Under the pieces are notes generated by a model. It searched no databases. It had not been told where the DNA came from and was given only the letters and a program-made list of their open reading frames with translations. 64,000 nucleotides of DNA. It comes from MR-S7 sp000400995 (lineage in GTDB: Bacteria; Pseudomonadota; Gammaproteobacteria; Burkholderiales; Burkholderiaceae_C). The first letter of the stretch is position 1, and the number at the start of each line of letters is the position of its first letter. This document shows, piece after piece, positions 1-8,667 of the stretch. Made by a program: the position numbers and the translations under genes. Location: the NCBI RefSeq assembly GCF_045291395.1, contig NZ_CP152342.1, forward strand, positions 1,364,001-1,428,000. The letters are read 5' to 3'.

Positions 1-418
1 TCTCGTCTATCTGATTTGAGCTGGAAGGCTTGGCTCACAACCACGCGGAACCTGTGCCTGCGTGACGGGATCGCCGTCGATGAGCGCGACTAGATCAGCG
101 TAGTGTGCGTGTATGTGGTGCGACTGATGCTCCGACTGAGGGGTACGCATAGGTCGAGATCGCGATGGGTTTGACACTACCGTCTTGCCAAAGCGAAGTT
201 GATAGCCCGATCGGCACAGCGACACACACCTATGAGCACGCCGCTGACGGTCCAGGCCGACTGACGACGGCCGGTACTGCGATCAGGGCTGTGGCTCCTG
301 CCGTCTGCGGGTACACATATGGCCGCTGCCGGCAATGTTTTAGAGATGGGCGACCCCTCCTGAAAAGTAGCGACCTGCCGTTCGTCCGTTCGACTGGGGG
401 TGGCTTCGTTTCTGGAAA
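1..418. other. Left edge without a supported gene
   Basis: No reading frame here shows a recognisable domain, a convincing ribosome binding site or a family-like sequence. The several short open frames overlap each other on both strands, as expected by chance in GC-rich DNA. The only structured element is the palindrome that begins at 419. Confidence 0.5.
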
Positions 419-443
419 TTGTCCTAGGACATATGCAATAATG
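419..443 (+). promoter_or_regulatory. CCTAGG palindrome with -10-like box, copy 1
   Basis: TTGTCCTAGGACAT (419-432) is a near-perfect inverted repeat. The AT-rich hexamer AATAAT (437-442) resembles a -10 box and is followed by G. The same palindrome-to-hexamer spacing occurs at 10817 and 20151. The site lies upstream of the decarboxylase at 580. It looks like an operator centred near -23 of a promoter; no -35 box is obvious. The protein that binds it is unknown. Confidence 0.55.
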
Positions 444-457
444 ACTAAGGGCAGATC

Positions 458-488
458 GGAGGTGACGGCGTCCATGTGTGGCGAATGA
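458..488 (+). promoter_or_regulatory. Strong ribosome binding site with a 4-codon ORF in the decarboxylase leader
   Basis: GGAGGTGA at 458-465 is an ideal Shine-Dalgarno sequence placed 8 bases before ATG 474, which opens a four-codon frame (MCGE) closed by TGA at 486-488. It sits in the presumed 5' leader of the decarboxylase gene. Leader peptides control some ornithine decarboxylase genes, but this one is extremely short, so the role is uncertain and chance occurrence is possible. Confidence 0.25.
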
Positions 489-579
489 GGCTTGGTGGCC
501 CCGAGAGCCGTAGTGTGCCCTCCAACTGCCAGAACGCGCGATTACCAAGTAGTGACCTTATCTCCACACAGGACAGCCC

Positions 580-2844
580 ATGCAATTCCACTTCCCTATC
601 GTCATCATCGACGAGGACTTCCGTTCCGAGAACACGTCCGGCCTGGGTATCCGGGCCCTGGCCGAAGCGATCAAATCGGAAGGATTCGATGTCGTGGGAG
701 CAACCAGCTACTACGATCTCAGCCAATTCGCTCAGCAGCAAAGCCGTGCCAGCGCCTTCGTCCTATCAATCGACGACGAGGAGTTCACGTCGGATATCGA
801 TACCGCGCCAGCCTTGCAGAGCATTCGGGCCTTCATCAGCGAAGTTCGGCGGCGCAACGCGGAGGTGCCGATCTATATCTACGGCGAGACCAAGACTGCT
901 CGCCACATGCCCAACGACATCTTGCGGGAATTGCATGGGGTCATCCACATGTTCGAGGACACCCCGGAGTTCGTTGCCCGGCACCTCATACGTGAGGCGA
1001 AGAACTACCTTGACGGGATCCGGCCCCCGTTCCTGAAGGCGCTGCTCGACTACGCAGAGGACGGCTCCTATTCTTGGCACTGTCCTGGCCACTCGGGCGG
1101 CGTGGCATTTCTGAAAAGCCCGGTGGGCCAGGTCTTCCACCAGTTCTTCGGCGAGAACATGCTGCGTGCCGATGTTTGCAACGCGGTGGAAGAGTTGGGG
1201 CAACTTCTAGACCATAACGGCGCCATCGGTGCTTCCGAGCGCAACGCGGCGCGCATCTTCAATGCCGACCACTGCTTCTTTGTCACAAACGGCACGAGCA
1301 CCAGTAACAAGATTGTCTGGCAGCACGCCGTGGCACCGGGCGACGTGGTGGTGGTGGACCGTAACTGCCACAAGTCCATCCTGCATAGCATCATCCTGAC
1401 CGGCGCGATTCCCGTCTTCTTGCGCCCGACCCGCAACCACCTGGGCATCATTGGGCCCATCCCGCGCGAGGAGTTTTCGACCGAGGCCATCAAGGCCAAG
1501 ATCCGTGCCCATCCGCTGCTGGCCGGTGTGGACGTCGACCAGGTCAAGCCGCGGGTACTGGTGCTGACGCAATCCACCTATGACGGCATCCTCTACGACA
1601 CCGAGGTCATCAAGACCGCGCTCGACGGCTACGTGGATGCGCTGCATTTCGACGAAGCTTGGATTCCGCATGCCGCATTCCACCCCTTCTACGGCAGCTA
1701 CCACGCGATGGGCAAGAAGCGCGCGCGCCCGCGCGAGTCCATCGTGTTCTCGACGCAATCCACGCACAAACTGTTGGCGGGTATCAGCCAGGCCAGTCAC
1801 ATCCTGGTGCAGGATTCAGCTACACGGGGGCTCGACCGCCATCTCTTCAACGAGGCTTACCTGATGCACACCTCCACGTCGCCCCAGTACGCCATCATTG
1901 CCAGCTGCGACGTGGCGGCGGCGATGATGGAGCCCCCTGGCGGCCGCACCCTGGTCGAAGAAAGCATCGTCGAGGCACTGGATTTCCGGCGTGCGATGCG
2001 CCAGGTGGGTGCGCAGTTCGCCGAGGACGACTGGTGGTTCAAGGTCTGGGGACCGGAAGCACTCGAGCAGGATGGTATCGGATGCGCCACGGACTGGATC
2101 ATCGCAGGCGACGAAGCCGATACCGGATGGCACGGCTTCGGCCCGCTCGCTGGTGGGTTCAACATGCTTGATCCGATCAAGGCCACTCTCGTCACGCCGG
2201 GACTGGATCTGGAGGGACGGTTCGGTGAGACCGGCATTCCGGCATCCATCGTGACGAAATTCCTGGCCGAGCACGGGGTGATCATCGAAAAGACCGGGCT
2301 CTACAGCTTCTTCATCATGTTCACTATCGGCATCACCAAGGGGCGCTGGAGCTCGTTGGTGACAGCATTGCAGCAGTTCAAGGACGACTATGCACGCAAC
2401 GTCCCGCTGTGGCGTGTGCTGCCGGATTTTTGTCGCAAGTACCCGCTCTACGAGGAGACGGGCCTACGCGACCTGTGCCAGCGCGTGCACGAAGTGTACG
2501 CCCGGCATGACATTGCCCGGTTGACGACTGAGATGTATCTGACGGAGGCGGTGCCGGCGATGAAGCCCAGCGACGCCTACACGCACATTGCCAGCCACAA
2601 GACCGAGCGTGTAGACATCGACCACTTGGAAGGGCGCATCACTACCAGCCTCATCACGCCTTACCCTCCGGGCATCCCGTTGCTGGTACCTGGCGAGGTC
2701 TTCAACCGAACGATCGTCGACTACCTCAAATTCTCGCGCGAACTCAACCGCCTTTGCCCGGGCTTCGGCACCGACATCCATGGTTTCGTGGAACAGTCCG
2801 GTGAGGATGGTAAACCGCGCTACTACGTGGACTGCGTCGCCTAG
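580..2844 (+). CDS. Orn/Lys/Arg decarboxylase, inducible-type, PLP-dependent
   Basis: Cytosolic fold-I decarboxylase that removes CO2 from lysine, ornithine or arginine to give a polyamine or polyamine precursor. At 754 residues it matches the large inducible class (SpeC/CadA/AdiA). An N-terminal response-regulator-like wing domain (about 1-130) precedes the PLP domain and a C-terminal domain. The aspartate motif FDEAW is at 357-361 and the Schiff-base lysine is K397 in STQSTHK. The start follows AGGA. Alanine racemase begins 22 bases downstream, and a LysE exporter and ArgP-like regulator lie next, so the context favours lysine or arginine as substrate. Sequence alone does not settle the substrate. 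Seen: length and motifs. Known: the family reaction. Inferred: substrate. Confidence 0.9.
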   Translation: MQFHFPIVIIDEDFRSENTSGLGIRALAEAIKSEGFDVVGATSYYDLSQFAQQQSRASAFVLSIDDEEFTSDIDTAPALQSIRAFISEVRRRNAEVPIYIYGETKTARHMPNDILRELHGVIHMFEDTPEFVARHLIREAKNYLDGIRPPFLKALLDYAEDGSYSWHCPGHSGGVAFLKSPVGQVFHQFFGENMLRADVCNAVEELGQLLDHNGAIGASERNAARIFNADHCFFVTNGTSTSNKIVWQHAVAPGDVVVVDRNCHKSILHSIILTGAIPVFLRPTRNHLGIIGPIPREEFSTEAIKAKIRAHPLLAGVDVDQVKPRVLVLTQSTYDGILYDTEVIKTALDGYVDALHFDEAWIPHAAFHPFYGSYHAMGKKRARPRESIVFSTQSTHKLLAGISQASHILVQDSATRGLDRHLFNEAYLMHTSTSPQYAIIASCDVAAAMMEPPGGRTLVEESIVEALDFRRAMRQVGAQFAEDDWWFKVWGPEALEQDGIGCATDWIIAGDEADTGWHGFGPLAGGFNMLDPIKATLVTPGLDLEGRFGETGIPASIVTKFLAEHGVIIEKTGLYSFFIMFTIGITKGRWSSLVTALQQFKDDYARNVPLWRVLPDFCRKYPLYEETGLRDLCQRVHEVYARHDIARLTTEMYLTEAVPAMKPSDAYTHIASHKTERVDIDHLEGRITTSLITPYPPGIPLLVPGEVFNRTIVDYLKFSRELNRLCPGFGTDIHGFVEQSGEDGKPRYYVDCVA

Positions 2845-2866
2845 CTGCATAGAGACCGGTTCCAAC

Positions 2867-3988
2867 ATGCCTCGCCCGATCCAGGCGGTCATCCATCACG
2901 CCGCGTTACGGCACAACCTTCAGGTCGTGCGGCAGCATGCTGGTTGTGCAAGGGTATGGGCCGTCGTCAAGGCCAATGCCTATGGCCACGGCATCGAGCG
3001 TGTCTACGCAGAACTCAGGGCAGCGGATGGGTTTGCGCTGTTGGATTTGCAAGAGGCCGTACGCCTTCGCCGCCTGGGCTGGCTTGGCCCCATTCTCCTG
3101 CTAGAAGGGGTGTTTGATCCCGAGGACCTGGATATCTGCTCACGGTTCAATCTGTGGCACGTCGTGCATTGCGCAGAGCAAATCGACATGCTCGCATCCC
3201 ACCAAACGTATGTTCCCCACCATGTGTTCCTGAAGTTGAATAGCGGCATGAACCGTCTCGGGTTGAAACCACGTCACTTTCGAGACGCATGGAATCGACT
3301 GACGAACCTGCCGCAGGTGCGAGAGATTTCGATGATGACGCATTTCAGCGATGCCGATGGAAAGCCTGGAATACAAAAGCAGTTGGTGGAGTTCCGCTGC
3401 GCGACAGAGGGCCTGCGCGGAGAACGCAGCGTCTGCAACAGTGCGGCGACATTGCGATTCGGCGAAAACGCGGGCACTGCTCAGGACTGGGTACGTGCCG
3501 GTGTGGCTCTATATGGCGGCTCACCGGACTTCCCGGACAGGTCGATCGGGCATTGGGGATTGGAGCCTGCGATGAGTCTGCGAACACGCATCATTGCAGT
3601 ACAGCATCTCCAGTCTGGGGATACCGTTGGTTATGGTTCCAGTTTTACGGCGAAAGCGCCTATGACGATTGGTATCGCAGCTTGCGGCTATGCCGATGGA
3701 TATCCGCGGGCTTGTCAAACCGGAACGCCGGTCCTGGTTGATGGGATTGCAAGCCGAACGATAGGCCGTGTGAGCATGGACATGATTGCCGTTGATCTCT
3801 CCGCGTCCGTGAATATCGGCAGGCCTGCGAAACATGGCAGCGAAGTCGTTTTGTGGGGACGGGCCAGCGCGGAGTTTGGAGGCACGGTGCTCGCAATCGA
3901 TCAGGTGGCCGCCCATGCAAGAACCATTGGCTATGAGCTGATGTGCGCTGTGGCCAAGCGCGTACCTTTCAAATTCGAGGTTGACTAG
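2867..3988 (+). CDS. alr: Alanine racemase family protein
   Basis: PLP-dependent fold-III racemase interconverting L- and D-alanine, which supplies peptidoglycan precursors or degrades D-alanine. The cofactor lysine K35 lies in VVKANAYGHG, the NSAATLR motif is present, and ALYGG carries the second catalytic tyrosine near residue 216. Length of 373 residues is normal. I chose ATG 2867 because the typical N-terminus (IQAVIHHAALRHN) follows at once; an earlier in-frame start at 2780 would overlap the decarboxylase. The gene is probably cotranscribed with the decarboxylase 22 bases upstream, which is an unusual partner. A broad-specificity or lysine/arginine racemase is therefore a reasonable alternative to a housekeeping Alr. 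Confidence 0.88.
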   Translation: MPRPIQAVIHHAALRHNLQVVRQHAGCARVWAVVKANAYGHGIERVYAELRAADGFALLDLQEAVRLRRLGWLGPILLLEGVFDPEDLDICSRFNLWHVVHCAEQIDMLASHQTYVPHHVFLKLNSGMNRLGLKPRHFRDAWNRLTNLPQVREISMMTHFSDADGKPGIQKQLVEFRCATEGLRGERSVCNSAATLRFGENAGTAQDWVRAGVALYGGSPDFPDRSIGHWGLEPAMSLRTRIIAVQHLQSGDTVGYGSSFTAKAPMTIGIAACGYADGYPRACQTGTPVLVDGIASRTIGRVSMDMIAVDLSASVNIGRPAKHGSEVVLWGRASAEFGGTVLAIDQVAAHARTIGYELMCAVAKRVPFKFEVD

Positions 3989-4082
3989 GTTTGGCGCGTG
4001 ACGTCCCGGGTAGCGCATGTGAAATCGAACACGCTTTTTCTGCCAAGCAGGAACATTGGCGTTCCGCCCGAAGATTCTTCAT

Positions 4083-4700
4083 TCAAATCAAAGGGCGCCT
4101 CAACAGCAGCACGCAAAGCGTCAGCATGATCGTGGCAATGAGTGCATCAAGAACACGCCATGCCTGGGGCTTGCGGAAAACCGGCTGCAACAAACGTGCG
4201 CCATAGCCGAGTGTCGAGAACCAGGTCGCACTGGCAATGCAGGCACCGAGGCCGAATGCCCACTGGGCCATTCCAGGGTAGTTCATGGAGAGACTGCCGA
4301 CCAGCACCATCGTATCGAGATAAACGTGCGGGTTGAGAAAGGTGAAGGCAAGGCATGCCAGCAGCGCACGACGCCAGTGCTGCTCACTGGCATGGGTCGG
4401 CATCAGCGCACCACTGCCACAGCATGCACGTCGTGCTGCCTTCAGTCCATACCATCCAAGGAATGCAGCGCCACCGAAGCGCAGCACCAGCAGCAACTCA
4501 GGCCATCCGCGCACTAATGCGCCAATACCGGCGACACCGCAGAGTATCAGAACGATATCGCCCAGCGCACAAACTGTGACGACTAGGCCAACATGGCTGC
4601 GCTGTAGTCCCTGCCGTAGGACAAAGGCATTCTGCGCACCGATGGCGATGATGAGGCCAGCTCCGGTCGTAAAACCGGCAGTCGCTGCCGCGAGGATCAT
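4083..4700 (-). CDS. LysE/ArgO-family basic amino acid exporter
   Basis: Inner-membrane exporter of L-lysine and/or L-arginine, 205 residues with about six hydrophobic segments. The N-terminal region GLIIAIGAQNAFVLRQG is the LysE signature. It is divergent from the LysR-type gene at 4810, the classic lysE-lysG / argO-argP arrangement in which the regulator activates export when the basic amino acid accumulates. Its closeness to the decarboxylase and racemase suggests a lysine/arginine homeostasis cluster. Substrate preference is inferred from family and context. Confidence 0.88.
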   Translation of the reverse strand: MILAAATAGFTTGAGLIIAIGAQNAFVLRQGLQRSHVGLVVTVCALGDIVLILCGVAGIGALVRGWPELLLVLRFGGAAFLGWYGLKAARRACCGSGALMPTHASEQHWRRALLACLAFTFLNPHVYLDTMVLVGSLSMNYPGMAQWAFGLGACIASATWFSTLGYGARLLQPVFRKPQAWRVLDALIATIMLTLCVLLLRRPLI

Positions 4701-4768
4701 TGGAAGCTCTGAGCGGTGAGAAAGCTGTCATCTTGACTGCTCGCTCCTTTTAAGAAAAGCTACTTCTC

Positions 4769-4783
4769 CTTCATACAATGAAG
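4769..4783. promoter_or_regulatory. LysR-type operator between lysE and argP-like genes
   Basis: CTTCATACAATGAAG has perfect 6-bp arms around a 3-bp centre and contains the T-N11-A pattern typical of LysR-type regulator sites. It lies in the 109-bp divergent intergenic region, with TACAAT (4774-4779) inside it as a possible -10 for the regulator gene. Confidence 0.55.
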
Positions 4784-4809
4784 AAAAACTAATCTCAAAG
4801 GTGTTTGCC

Positions 4810-5706
4810 GTGGACCTTATCCATCCGCAACTAGCCGCGTTCGCTGCGGTGCTGGAAGAAACCAGTTTCGAAGCCGCGGCTCGGCGGCTGTCCGTCACGT
4901 CATCGGCCGTATCGCAGCGCATCAAGGCGTTGGAGGATCGCCTTGGGCAGGTTCTCGTGGTCCGTCAGACGCCTTGCCGCCCGACTCCAGCCGGTGAACG
5001 ATTGTTGCGCCGCGTCCGACCCATGCAGGCGCTGGAGGCCGAGGCACTGGCCGACTTCCTCCCCGAGGAAAGCACTGCAGCATCGGGACATCCGATCGCT
5101 ATCGCAGTCAACGACGATTCCCTGGCCACGTGGCTGCTGCCGGCGTTGTCCATGCTGCACCGGGGCCGTGGCTATCTCTTCGATCTACATGTGGACGATC
5201 AGGACCACACCCTCGAGTTCCTGCGCAACGGCTCGGTACTTGGTGCCATCACCGCTGAATCGGTGCCTTTAAAAGGCTGCGAGGTATGCCCTCTCGGCGC
5301 GCTTCGCTATCGGGCCATTGCGTCGCCGGAGTTTGCGATGCATTACTTTGGCGATGGCATGGATGCTGCGGCATTCGCTCTTGCTCCACTGATCGTGTTC
5401 AACCGCAAAGACGAATTGCAATGGCGATTTATGAGGCGGATCACTCGCGCTCGGCTGAAGCCCCCCATACACTACATGCCCACTTCCACGGGCTTCATCG
5501 AAGCTGCCGCACTGGGCCTTGGCTGGTGCCTGGCGCCGGAATCGTTGATCAAGCCAGCAGTGGATTCGGGACGCATCGTCGTCATTGATCCCGGGCGATG
5601 GCTTGACGTGCCGTTGTTTTGGCAGCATGCCGCAGTGCGCTCCAGTACGCTGCAGCAAATCACGCAGGTCCTGCGCCAGGCTGCAGACAAGGTGTTGCTC
5701 AAATAG
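4810..5706 (+). CDS. LysR-family regulator, ArgP/LysG type
   Basis: Transcription factor with an N-terminal winged helix (about 1-65, ARRLSVTSSAVSQRIKALE) and a periplasmic-binding-like effector domain, 298 residues. The pairing with a divergent LysE exporter is the hallmark of ArgP/LysG, which binds lysine or arginine and activates the exporter gene. The start is probably GTG 4810, giving MDLIHPQL, which fits the family N-terminus; GTG 4801 in the same frame would add three residues. It likely binds the inverted repeat at 4769-4783. Confidence 0.85.
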   Translation: MDLIHPQLAAFAAVLEETSFEAAARRLSVTSSAVSQRIKALEDRLGQVLVVRQTPCRPTPAGERLLRRVRPMQALEAEALADFLPEESTAASGHPIAIAVNDDSLATWLLPALSMLHRGRGYLFDLHVDDQDHTLEFLRNGSVLGAITAESVPLKGCEVCPLGALRYRAIASPEFAMHYFGDGMDAAAFALAPLIVFNRKDELQWRFMRRITRARLKPPIHYMPTSTGFIEAAALGLGWCLAPESLIKPAVDSGRIVVIDPGRWLDVPLFWQHAAVRSSTLQQITQVLRQAADKVLLK

Positions 5707-6060
5707 AGGATGGTGCACCACTGGTGGTGGCGCTGCCTTCCATGCACACGCTGATGAGCACCGAGTCGGTATCGCAGCTACGGAGTCCACTGGCATGCCA
5801 AGCCCGATGCCGATGGGGGGCTTCTGTGCGCAGCGCGGTGCTGCGGCCGTTTTTGGCCTGGGTGATTTGCCCATTCATGAAGCATGGTCACCTCGAGATG
5901 CAGCTTTGCCGAGGCCACTCTTGCGCGGTATTCCAGCCGTACCTGGGACCGTACCACGCGATAGGCTGGTGATCGCCTCCTCGCACATGCCGTTGCAGCG
6001 AGAGGGGCATAGGAGGTAGCACGCTATGCCGGACATTCGATAGGAAGGGCGGGTGTTTAT
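5707..6060. other. Intergenic stretch without a supported gene
   Basis: About 350 bases between the ArgP-like gene and the NO operon. Open frames exist on both strands but none resembles a protein family or has a good ribosome binding site. No hairpin followed by a T run was found. Confidence 0.5.
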
Positions 6061-6083
6061 AAGATATACTTCAAATGTATCTT
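6061..6083. promoter_or_regulatory. NsrR-type operator
   Basis: Two half-sites, AAGATATACTT and AAATGTATCTT, form an 11-1-11 inverted repeat. This matches the known NsrR consensus of AAGATGC-like arms. TATACT (6065-6070) inside it could be the -10 box, so NsrR binding would block RNA polymerase. It lies 36 bases before the haemoglobin gene that opens the operon containing nsrR itself, indicating autoregulated NO-responsive derepression. Confidence 0.8.
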
Positions 6084-6118
6084 TTGGCTTGGAAGCCTAC
6101 TGGTCACGGAGCACATCC

Positions 6119-6520
6119 ATGTCTGCCGATCTGTGCACGGAAGCTGAAATCTCGGAGCTGGTCCATGCCTTCTATGCGAGGGTGCGGCAGGACGAGGTGC
6201 TCGGTCCGATCTTCGACGCCCATGTCGACGACTGGGATCATCACCTGGCCAAGCTGGTGGATTTCTGGTCATCGATCCTGCGGCGCACAGGACGTTTCAG
6301 CGGCAGCCCGATGACCAAGCACGCTGCACTGTCCGACTTGAGCGCCGAGTTGTTCCACCGCTGGCTGGCGCTGTTCCGGGAAACGGCGGCAGAACAGCCG
6401 AACCGGGCCATGGCCGCACAGGCCTGTGCGATGGCCGAGCGGATCGCGCAAAGCTTGTGGCTCGGTTATCAGCTGAACCGCAGCCCCGACGCCATGCCCA
6501 CGGAGCTTGTCCATGGCTGA
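6119..6520 (+). CDS. Group III truncated haemoglobin
   Basis: Small cytosolic haem protein of 133 residues, the usual size of group III 2/2 globins. The FDAHVDDWDHHLAKLVDFWSS stretch and the proximal-histidine helix containing LFHRWLALF are typical. Group III globins are associated with NO detoxification or redox chemistry. ATG 6119 places the start just after the NsrR operator; a longer frame from 6053 would translate through the operator. First gene of the NO operon; its end overlaps nnrS by 8 bases. Confidence 0.85.
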   Translation: MSADLCTEAEISELVHAFYARVRQDEVLGPIFDAHVDDWDHHLAKLVDFWSSILRRTGRFSGSPMTKHAALSDLSAELFHRWLALFRETAAEQPNRAMAAQACAMAERIAQSLWLGYQLNRSPDAMPTELVHG

Positions 6521-7757
6521 ACTGCTGCGGATCGAGGAACCGCCACCGACGCCGTCGCCGGCACCTTCGCCGCAGTGGTCGGCCTTTCTCGAACTGGGGT
6601 TCCGGCCGCTGTACCTGGCTGGGTGCTTCTGGGGCGCCTTGTCCGTGGCGTTGTGGATCTTCGCGCCGGGATTGCTGACAGCCCGGCTGCCCGGCGTGAT
6701 CTGGCACGCCCACGAGATGCTCTGGGGCTTCGTCGCCACCATCGCCGTCGGTTTTCTGCTGACGGCGGGCACGAACTGGACAGGCATCAATCCGCTCAAA
6801 GGCCCTGCGCTGGGCGGGCTGGGTTTGCTGTGGGCTCTGGCGCGCGTGGGTTACCTGGTACCCGGTTCCGTGCCGTTCTGGCTGGCAGCGACTTGCGAAC
6901 TGCTTTTCTTCGCCTGGGCCGCCGTGGCGCTGGGGAGGGCGGTTTACGGTGCGCGCAGCCGGCGCAACTACGGGGTGCCGCTGCTCGTGCTGGCCCTGGG
7001 CGTGTCTGATGGCCTGTTCCTGCTGGCCGTGTGGCAGGGCGACTACGCGCTCCTGATGCAGCACCTCGGGACCGGGCTGCTGATGATGGCGCTGATCGCG
7101 CTGCTGGTGGCGCGGCGGGTGATCCCGTTCTTCGCCATGCGCGCATTGCCGGGGCTGGAGATGCCCATGCACACGCGCAGCGGCCACGTGCAGCTGGCCG
7201 CGAGCGGGCTGGCCATCATGTGCGGCCTGCTGGGGTGGCCGCAGGCATCTGCCGCGCTGCTCGCTGCGGCCGGTGCCATCGCGTTGATCCAGGTGGTGGC
7301 GTGGAAGCCCTGGGCCGTGCTGCGGGTGCCGCTGCTGTGGATTCTCTACCTCGGCTACGCCGCGCTCGGCGCCGGTCTGCTGGTGGCGGCGGCGCAGTCG
7401 GCCGGGTGGGTGCTGCGCATCGCCTGGCCGGTGCACGTGATCGGCGTGGCCGGGTTCTCGGTGCTGATCATCGGCATGGTCACGCGCACCGCGCTCGGCC
7501 ACCTCGGTCGGCCGCTGCGCGCCGATGGTCTGATCGTGGCGTGCTACGGGCTGGTGATCGCCGCCGCCGCGCTGCGCCTGCTGGCCCTGCTGCCGACGGC
7601 GTGGACGCAGGCCCTGCTGCACGCCTCGGTCGGTGCCTGGGTACTCGGTTTCGGGCTGTACCTGTGGCGCTTCCTGCCCATGATGATCCGACCGCGGATG
7701 GGTCAGCCGGCACCGGCCATCCGGTCGGCGCCGCTGCCTGCGCGGGCACCTCGATGA
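6513..7757 (+). CDS. nnrS: NnrS family haem-copper membrane protein
   Basis: Integral membrane protein of 414 residues with about twelve hydrophobic helices. It has the conserved LELGFRPLYLAG start and IWHAHEMLWGF motif of NnrS. NnrS proteins bind haem and copper and protect against nitrosative stress, and are regularly found in NsrR or Nnr regulons. ATG 6513 overlaps the globin stop codon, implying translational coupling. The immediate neighbours (NsrR operator, globin, nsrR, hmp) agree with this role. Confidence 0.9.
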   Translation: MAELLRIEEPPPTPSPAPSPQWSAFLELGFRPLYLAGCFWGALSVALWIFAPGLLTARLPGVIWHAHEMLWGFVATIAVGFLLTAGTNWTGINPLKGPALGGLGLLWALARVGYLVPGSVPFWLAATCELLFFAWAAVALGRAVYGARSRRNYGVPLLVLALGVSDGLFLLAVWQGDYALLMQHLGTGLLMMALIALLVARRVIPFFAMRALPGLEMPMHTRSGHVQLAASGLAIMCGLLGWPQASAALLAAAGAIALIQVVAWKPWAVLRVPLLWILYLGYAALGAGLLVAAAQSAGWVLRIAWPVHVIGVAGFSVLIIGMVTRTALGHLGRPLRADGLIVACYGLVIAAAALRLLALLPTAWTQALLHASVGAWVLGFGLYLWRFLPMMIRPRMGQPAPAIRSAPLPARAPR

Positions 7758-7770
7758 CGGGAGCCAACCG

Positions 7771-8226
7771 ATGCGCCTGACGACGATGGCCGACTATGCG
7801 CTGCGCCTGCTGATGTACGTGGCCCAGCGACCGGAGCGCCTGTGCACGATCGCCGAGGTCGCGCAGACCCACGCGATTTCCGAGGCGCACCTGATGAAAG
7901 TCACGAACCTGCTCGGGCGCTCGGGCTGGATCGAGACGGTGCGGGGCAAGGGCGGTGGCATGCGCCTGGCTCACGCGCCGCATGACGTGAATATCGGCGC
8001 CGTGGTGCGGACCATCGAACCCGACTTCGATCTGGTCGAGTGTTTCGCCACCGGGGGCAACTGCATGCTCACGGGCCAGTGCCGGCTCGCCGGCGCCCTC
8101 GGCGGCGCCCTGCAGGCCTTCATGGCCCACCTTGACGGATTCACGCTGGCCGACCTGCTGCCGGCACCCGATCTGCCGCCAGGGGCGGGGCGGCCCATCC
8201 GCTTCGAGCAACGGAGGCTGGCATGA
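7771..8226 (+). CDS. nsrR: Rrf2-family NO-sensing repressor NsrR
   Basis: Iron-sulfur repressor of 151 residues. The N-terminal winged helix begins MRLTTMADYALRLLMYVA. Cysteines C91, C98 and C104 (C-X6-C-X5-C) form the cluster site, with spacing slightly longer at the first gap than in E. coli NsrR. Nitrosylation of the cluster releases DNA and induces detoxification genes. An NsrR-like palindrome lies at the operon start (6061), so the gene is probably autoregulated. It overlaps the next gene by 4 bases. Confidence 0.88.
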   Translation: MRLTTMADYALRLLMYVAQRPERLCTIAEVAQTHAISEAHLMKVTNLLGRSGWIETVRGKGGGMRLAHAPHDVNIGAVVRTIEPDFDLVECFATGGNCMLTGQCRLAGALGGALQAFMAHLDGFTLADLLPAPDLPPGAGRPIRFEQRRLA

Positions 8227-8663
8227 GCTACGGCGCGCTGCTGGCGCTGCACCTGCTGGCGGCGATCGCCTTCGCCGGCACGGTGTTCTTCGAGGTGGTG
8301 ATGCTGCACACGGTGCGCAAGCACACGCCGCGCGAGACGATGCGCGTGGTCGAGCGCGCGGTCGGCGACCGGGCCACGACCGTCATGCCCTGGGTGCTGC
8401 TGACGCTGTTCGGAGCGGGGGCTGGGCTGGCCTGGGAGCACAGCGCGACGCAGGCCGAGCCGCTGGCCAGCAGTTTCGGCCTGCTGCTGGCCGTGAAGAT
8501 CCTGCTGGCGCTAAGCGTTCTGGGCCACTTCGCCACGGCCATGGTGTGGCGTCGCAGGGGCGTCCTGCGCGGAACGCGTTCGCGCGGGCTGCATTGGAGC
8601 GTGTTTTGTCACATCCTGGCCATCGTGTTGCTGGCCAAGGCGATGTTCTACGTGACGTGGTGA
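8223..8663 (+). CDS. Small CopD-like membrane protein
   Basis: 146 residues with four hydrophobic helices and several histidines set in or near the membrane (H10, and histidines in VVMLHTVRKHT, VLGHFAT, GLHWSVFCH). The pattern resembles CopD/b-type-haem membrane proteins, though I cannot assign a precise family. It is translationally coupled to nsrR (ATGA overlap) and sits between nsrR and a SirB-like gene, so a role in NO or redox stress is inferred from context only. Confidence 0.6.
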   Translation: MSYGALLALHLLAAIAFAGTVFFEVVMLHTVRKHTPRETMRVVERAVGDRATTVMPWVLLTLFGAGAGLAWEHSATQAEPLASSFGLLLAVKILLALSVLGHFATAMVWRRRGVLRGTRSRGLHWSVFCHILAIVLLAKAMFYVTW

Positions 8664-8667
8664 CGGC

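Noticed and set aside
6297..7622. Long minus-strand frame opposite nnrS
   Set aside because: Gln/Arg/His-rich antisense shadow of a clearly recognisable gene.
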